From: Leptolinea sp.
GTDB taxonomy: Bacteria > Chloroflexota > Anaerolineae > Anaerolineales > Anaerolineaceae
Length of the DNA stretch: 9,693 nucleotides
Direction of reading: 5' to 3'
Assembly: GCA_022837205.1 (NCBI GenBank)
Contig: JALHEL010000037.1
Location: forward strand, 1-9,693
Positions 7,373 through 9,693 of this stretch are shown here, one piece after another. The notes under the pieces are model-generated. The model was given only the letters and a program-made list of their open reading frames with translations, was not told where the DNA came from and did no database searches. A program made the position numbers and the translations under genes. Each line of letters opens with the position of its first letter. Position 1 is the stretch's first letter.

Positions 7373-9137
7373 TTTGCTTTTCCTCCCTGAAAATGGCGTG
7401 TTTCGGACAAACCTGCGCACATAAATCACAGCCTGTGCATTGAATTTGATCGATGGTGACTTTCTTTGAATCCGCATGGTATTCGATTGCCGGGCAGCCT
7501 GTTTGAATACATGCCCGACATCCGATGCATTTTTCCGAATCCACACGGTTGACGAAGCGGAGGCTGCCGAATTCCTCAACGTCCGTTTGAGTCATCTTCT
7601 TGAGAGCACAGGGCCACCTTGTAATAAGCAGAGCGGGTTCATCAAATCCCATTCCCCATTTCAGAGCATCCCGAACGTCATCCGGCTTCAACGGGTTGAC
7701 AGTCCGAATATGTTTGACCCCCAACGCTTGCGCGACCTCCGCGATATCGGTCATATGGGTGGGTTCTTCCGCTAAGGTCAAGCCGGTTCCCGGATTTTGT
7801 TGGTGACCGGTCATGGCCGTGATGCGATTGTCTAAAACAACCATCAGAATGTCGGAGCGATTGTAAACCGCCTCCAGCATGGAAGTCATCCCGGAATGAA
7901 AAAATGTGGAATCTCCCATTATTCCCACACAACGTTTTCGCGTGCCGTCAGATTCCGAATCGAATATTTTTTGAGCGCCATGCGCGACGGAGAAACCGCC
8001 GCCCATACAAATGGCAATATCCTTGGGTGCCAAACCGTAACAACCGATATCGCTGACCGTAATCACATTTTTCATTTTTTGCAGTTCATAGAAAAAGCCG
8101 CGATGCGGGCAACCGGCACAAAGAACGGGCGGGCGGGCGGCAACAATCGAAGCATCATAACGGATTGTTTTGTGTTCTTCACCCAACAATGATTGCCGCA
8201 GGATATCCGGATTTAATTCACCCTCACACGGAATTTTTTCTTTACCAATGCAAGGGATGCCGGCCGCTTTGATCTCATTTTCCATGATGGGTTCCAACTC
8301 TTCGACTACAATCAATTGATCGACCCGGGCGGCAAACTCACGGATTTTTCGCATCGGCAGCGGAAATGTAAAACCGAGCTTCAAATAGGAGGCATTTTCA
8401 CCGTAAACCTCTTTGGCATATTCATAAGCGACGCCGGAGGAGATAATGCCTATTTTTTTCTCGCCCCATTCGACATAGTTTAATGGGGAACTCTCGGAAT
8501 ATTCTTCCAACCGTTTCAGATTCTGTTCCACTTTGGTATGAAGCCGTTTGGAAATTGCCGGAATGGGATTGAATTTATCCTGCTTGGCATAGGGTACCAG
8601 CGGCTTTTCCGTCCGTTCTTTACTCAAATCTACAATACTTTTGGAATGGCACACTCGAGTTGTCATTCGTAAAAGAATCGGCATGTCAAATTGTTCAGAT
8701 AATTCCAACGCGATTCCCACAAAATCTTTCGCTTCCTGCGAATCGGAGGGTTCAAGCATTCCCACTTTGGCGGCGCGGGCATAGTATCGGTTGTCTTGTT
8801 CGTCTTGCGAGGAATGCAACCCCGGATCGTCCGCGGAGACAATCACCAATCCTCCGTTCACGCCGATATAAGCACCGGTGAATAACGGATCCGCAGCAAC
8901 ATTCAACCCGACGTGTTTCATTGCCGCCAAAGCTCGTCCGCCGGCGAATGAAGCTCCGATGGCGGATTCCGTCGCCACTTTTTCATTCGGTGCCCATTCG
9001 GAATAAATTTCCCGATATTGCGCGATATTTTCCAGAATTTCCGTACTGGGTGTGCCCGGATAAGCGGAGGCATAACGGACTCCCGCTTCCCATGCCCCTC
9101 TGGCAACAGCTTCGTTTCCTGTCAGTAATTGCTTCAA
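7365..9137 (-). CDS. iorA: Indolepyruvate:ferredoxin oxidoreductase, alpha subunit
   Basis: This large catalytic subunit converts a 2-oxoacid plus CoA into acyl-CoA and CO2, passing electrons to ferredoxin. The 590-residue product has the single-chain layout typical of IorA. An N-terminal pyrimidine-type domain (about 1-180) begins LLTGNEAVARGAWEAGVRYASAYPGTPSTE. A thiamine-diphosphate domain (about 335-515) has CAGCPHRG (340-347) and the cofactor motif MGDSTFFHSG with DNRITAMTG (407-444). A two-cluster ferredoxin tail binds iron-sulfur: C537-x2-C540-x2-C543-x4-C548-P and C567-x2-C570-x2-C573-x3-C577-P. The start is a TTG at 9137, six nt after a perfect GGAGGA (9144-9149) and exactly where family similarity begins; the open frame runs upstream without an ATG near a ribosome site. 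It is the first gene of the iorA-iorB-ptb-buk operon. A role in branched-chain 2-oxoacid oxidation cannot be excluded from sequence alone. Confidence 0.95.
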   Translation of the reverse strand: MKQLLTGNEAVARGAWEAGVRYASAYPGTPSTEILENIAQYREIYSEWAPNEKVATESAIGASFAGGRALAAMKHVGLNVAADPLFTGAYIGVNGGLVIVSADDPGLHSSQDEQDNRYYARAAKVGMLEPSDSQEAKDFVGIALELSEQFDMPILLRMTTRVCHSKSIVDLSKERTEKPLVPYAKQDKFNPIPAISKRLHTKVEQNLKRLEEYSESSPLNYVEWGEKKIGIISSGVAYEYAKEVYGENASYLKLGFTFPLPMRKIREFAARVDQLIVVEELEPIMENEIKAAGIPCIGKEKIPCEGELNPDILRQSLLGEEHKTIRYDASIVAARPPVLCAGCPHRGFFYELQKMKNVITVSDIGCYGLAPKDIAICMGGGFSVAHGAQKIFDSESDGTRKRCVGIMGDSTFFHSGMTSMLEAVYNRSDILMVVLDNRITAMTGHQQNPGTGLTLAEEPTHMTDIAEVAQALGVKHIRTVNPLKPDDVRDALKWGMGFDEPALLITRWPCALKKMTQTDVEEFGSLRFVNRVDSEKCIGCRACIQTGCPAIEYHADSKKVTIDQIQCTGCDLCAQVCPKHAIFREEKQNV

Positions 9138-9163
9138 AGTTGTTCCTCCTTTGTAAAATATAC

Positions 9164-9178
9164 GATATATGTTATATC
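9164..9178. promoter_or_regulatory. Perfect palindrome in the iorA leader, candidate operator
   Basis: GATATA-TGT-TATATC is an inverted repeat with perfect 6-bp arms and a 3-nt centre. It lies 27 bp upstream of the iorA start, just downstream of the proposed transcription start. That position and the divergent GntR-family gene make it a candidate repressor site. The surroundings are AT-rich, so a chance palindrome is possible. Confidence 0.35.
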
Positions 9179-9198
9179 TTGCAACATTTATATGAATT

Positions 9199-9226
9199 AG
9201 AATATCACAGATTGATACCTTGTCAA
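9199..9226 (-). promoter_or_regulatory. Possible promoter of the iorA-iorB-ptb-buk operon
   Basis: On the minus strand a perfect -35 TTGACA (9226-9221) is followed after 16 bp by TATTCT (9204-9199), four of six matches to the -10 consensus. A better -10, TCTAAT, occurs but with a 19-bp spacing. Either gives an untranslated leader of roughly 50 nt. The -35 overlaps the imperfect inverted repeat at 9212-9226. Confidence 0.5.
9212..9226. promoter_or_regulatory. Imperfect inverted repeat over the iorA -35 box, candidate GntR operator
   Basis: TTGATACCTTGTCAA has outer arms TTGA and TCAA plus a further matched A/T pair, five of seven symmetric pairs. Short palindromes with a variable centre are the usual target of dimeric GntR-family regulators. 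Binding here would block the -35 element of the iorA operon. No footprint or second copy supports the call, so it is inferred from symmetry and position. Confidence 0.3.
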
Positions 9227-9268
9227 GATGTGTGTTGTAACCTTTTTGCAGATCATTTTCCGAATTCC

Positions 9269-9297
9269 TTGCGATTTTAAAACGGAATTGGTATGAT
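9269..9297 (+). promoter_or_regulatory. Promoter of the gntR-family gene
   Basis: TTGCGA (9269-9274, four of six to -35) and TATGAT (9292-9297, five of six to -10) are spaced by exactly 17 bp. A TG one base before the -10 (TGGTATGAT) makes it an extended -10 promoter. Transcription would start near 9304, about 40 nt before the GTG start codon, diverging from iorA. Confidence 0.55.
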
Positions 9298-9346
9298 AAA
9301 TTTATATTTTGCAAGAAACAAAATTTGAAGGGAGCCAATCGATCCT

Positions 9347-9693
9347 GTGATAAAAAAGAATTCCCTGGTAGACCAGGTTTACGAAGAATTGCGAAACGGA
9401 ATTATTTCGCTTCGAATCCCTTTGGGGAGCCGGTTGAACGTCAATGAGCTGCAGGACACTTTGCAGGTCAGTTGCACACCGATCCGGGAGGCGATCAATC
9501 GTCTGCAACAGGAGGGGTTGGTCACTTATGAAAATAATGTCGGTGCGCGCGTACTCAACTTGGATGAACATGATGTCGAAGAAATCCAACAATTGGCGAT
9601 GACATTGCACCGTGAGGCGATCCGTCTCGCTATGGAACGGGAGGATCATGCGATATTGTTGTCTGAATTGGAACAGCATTTATCGGAATATGT
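9347..9693 (+). CDS. GntR-family transcriptional regulator, partial (right edge)
   Basis: This DNA-binding regulator is cut by the window end after 115 complete codons. The visible part holds a winged helix-turn-helix of the GntR type at about residues 6-71, with VYEELRNGIISLRIPLGSRL, the recognition region LQVSCTPIREAINRLQQEGLV (40-60) and the wing ending GARVLNLD. After it comes an acidic, helical segment (DEHDVEEIQQLAMTLHREAIRLA) resembling the start of an FCD effector-binding domain; the FCD assignment is tentative. The likely start is GTG at 9347, with AAGGGAG (9328-9334) upstream at a long 12-nt spacing; no ATG lies in a better place. It is divergent from iorA, so it most likely controls that operon, perhaps in response to an organic acid, and possibly itself. 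Confidence 0.85.
   Translation, partial: MIKKNSLVDQVYEELRNGIISLRIPLGSRLNVNELQDTLQVSCTPIREAINRLQQEGLVTYENNVGARVLNLDEHDVEEIQQLAMTLHREAIRLAMEREDHAILLSELEQHLSEY

Noticed and set aside
9138..9200. T-box or other amino-acid-sensing leader before iorA
   Set aside because: The leader from the proposed start is only about 50 nt and lacks T-box conserved elements and a terminator hairpin.
9302..9679. Minus-strand open frame of 125 codons opposite the gntR-family gene
   Set aside because: The plus strand encodes a clear winged helix-turn-helix across the same span, so the minus frame is a shadow.

Overview
The window looks like the chromosome of an anaerobic Bacillota (Firmicutes) bacterium. Supporting signs are strong GGAGG-type ribosome binding sites, TTG and GTG starts, sigma-A style promoters, a SAM-I (S-box) riboswitch ending in an intrinsic terminator, and a ferredoxin-dependent 2-oxoacid oxidoreductase, an enzyme class typical of anaerobes. 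A clostridial or negativicute lineage would fit, but the species cannot be read from the sequence. I see no insertion sequence, phage gene, CRISPR array, tRNA or rRNA.

Plus strand, left half (1-4598): a sigma-A promoter at the left edge drives dtd (D-aminoacyl-tRNA deacylase) and, 2 nt later, uvrC (excinuclease subunit C). A stand-alone LUD-domain protein with a C-terminal cysteine cluster follows. A near-consensus promoter then precedes a SAM-I riboswitch with visible aptamer, antiterminator and terminator, which controls metK (S-adenosylmethionine synthetase). A strong hairpin at 4631-4671, usable in both directions, separates metK from the convergent operon.

Minus strand, right half (9137 down to 4726): a four-gene operon in the order iorA, iorB, ptb, buk. 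Together they suggest an energy-conserving oxidation of 2-oxoacids, most likely arylpyruvates from aromatic amino acids. IorAB would make an acyl-CoA and reduced ferredoxin, Ptb would exchange CoA for phosphate, and Buk would pass the phosphate to ADP. A GntR-family regulator, cut by the right edge, is divergently transcribed from iorA. The roughly 210-bp region between them holds opposed promoters and two palindromic candidate operators.

The housekeeping half is ordinary. The most notable part is the iorAB-ptb-buk operon with its divergent regulator: it links an indolepyruvate:ferredoxin oxidoreductase to the phosphotransacylase/kinase pair usually associated with butyrate or branched-chain acyl-CoA. 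The gene families are known, so the linkage is an inferred pathway rather than a new enzyme system.
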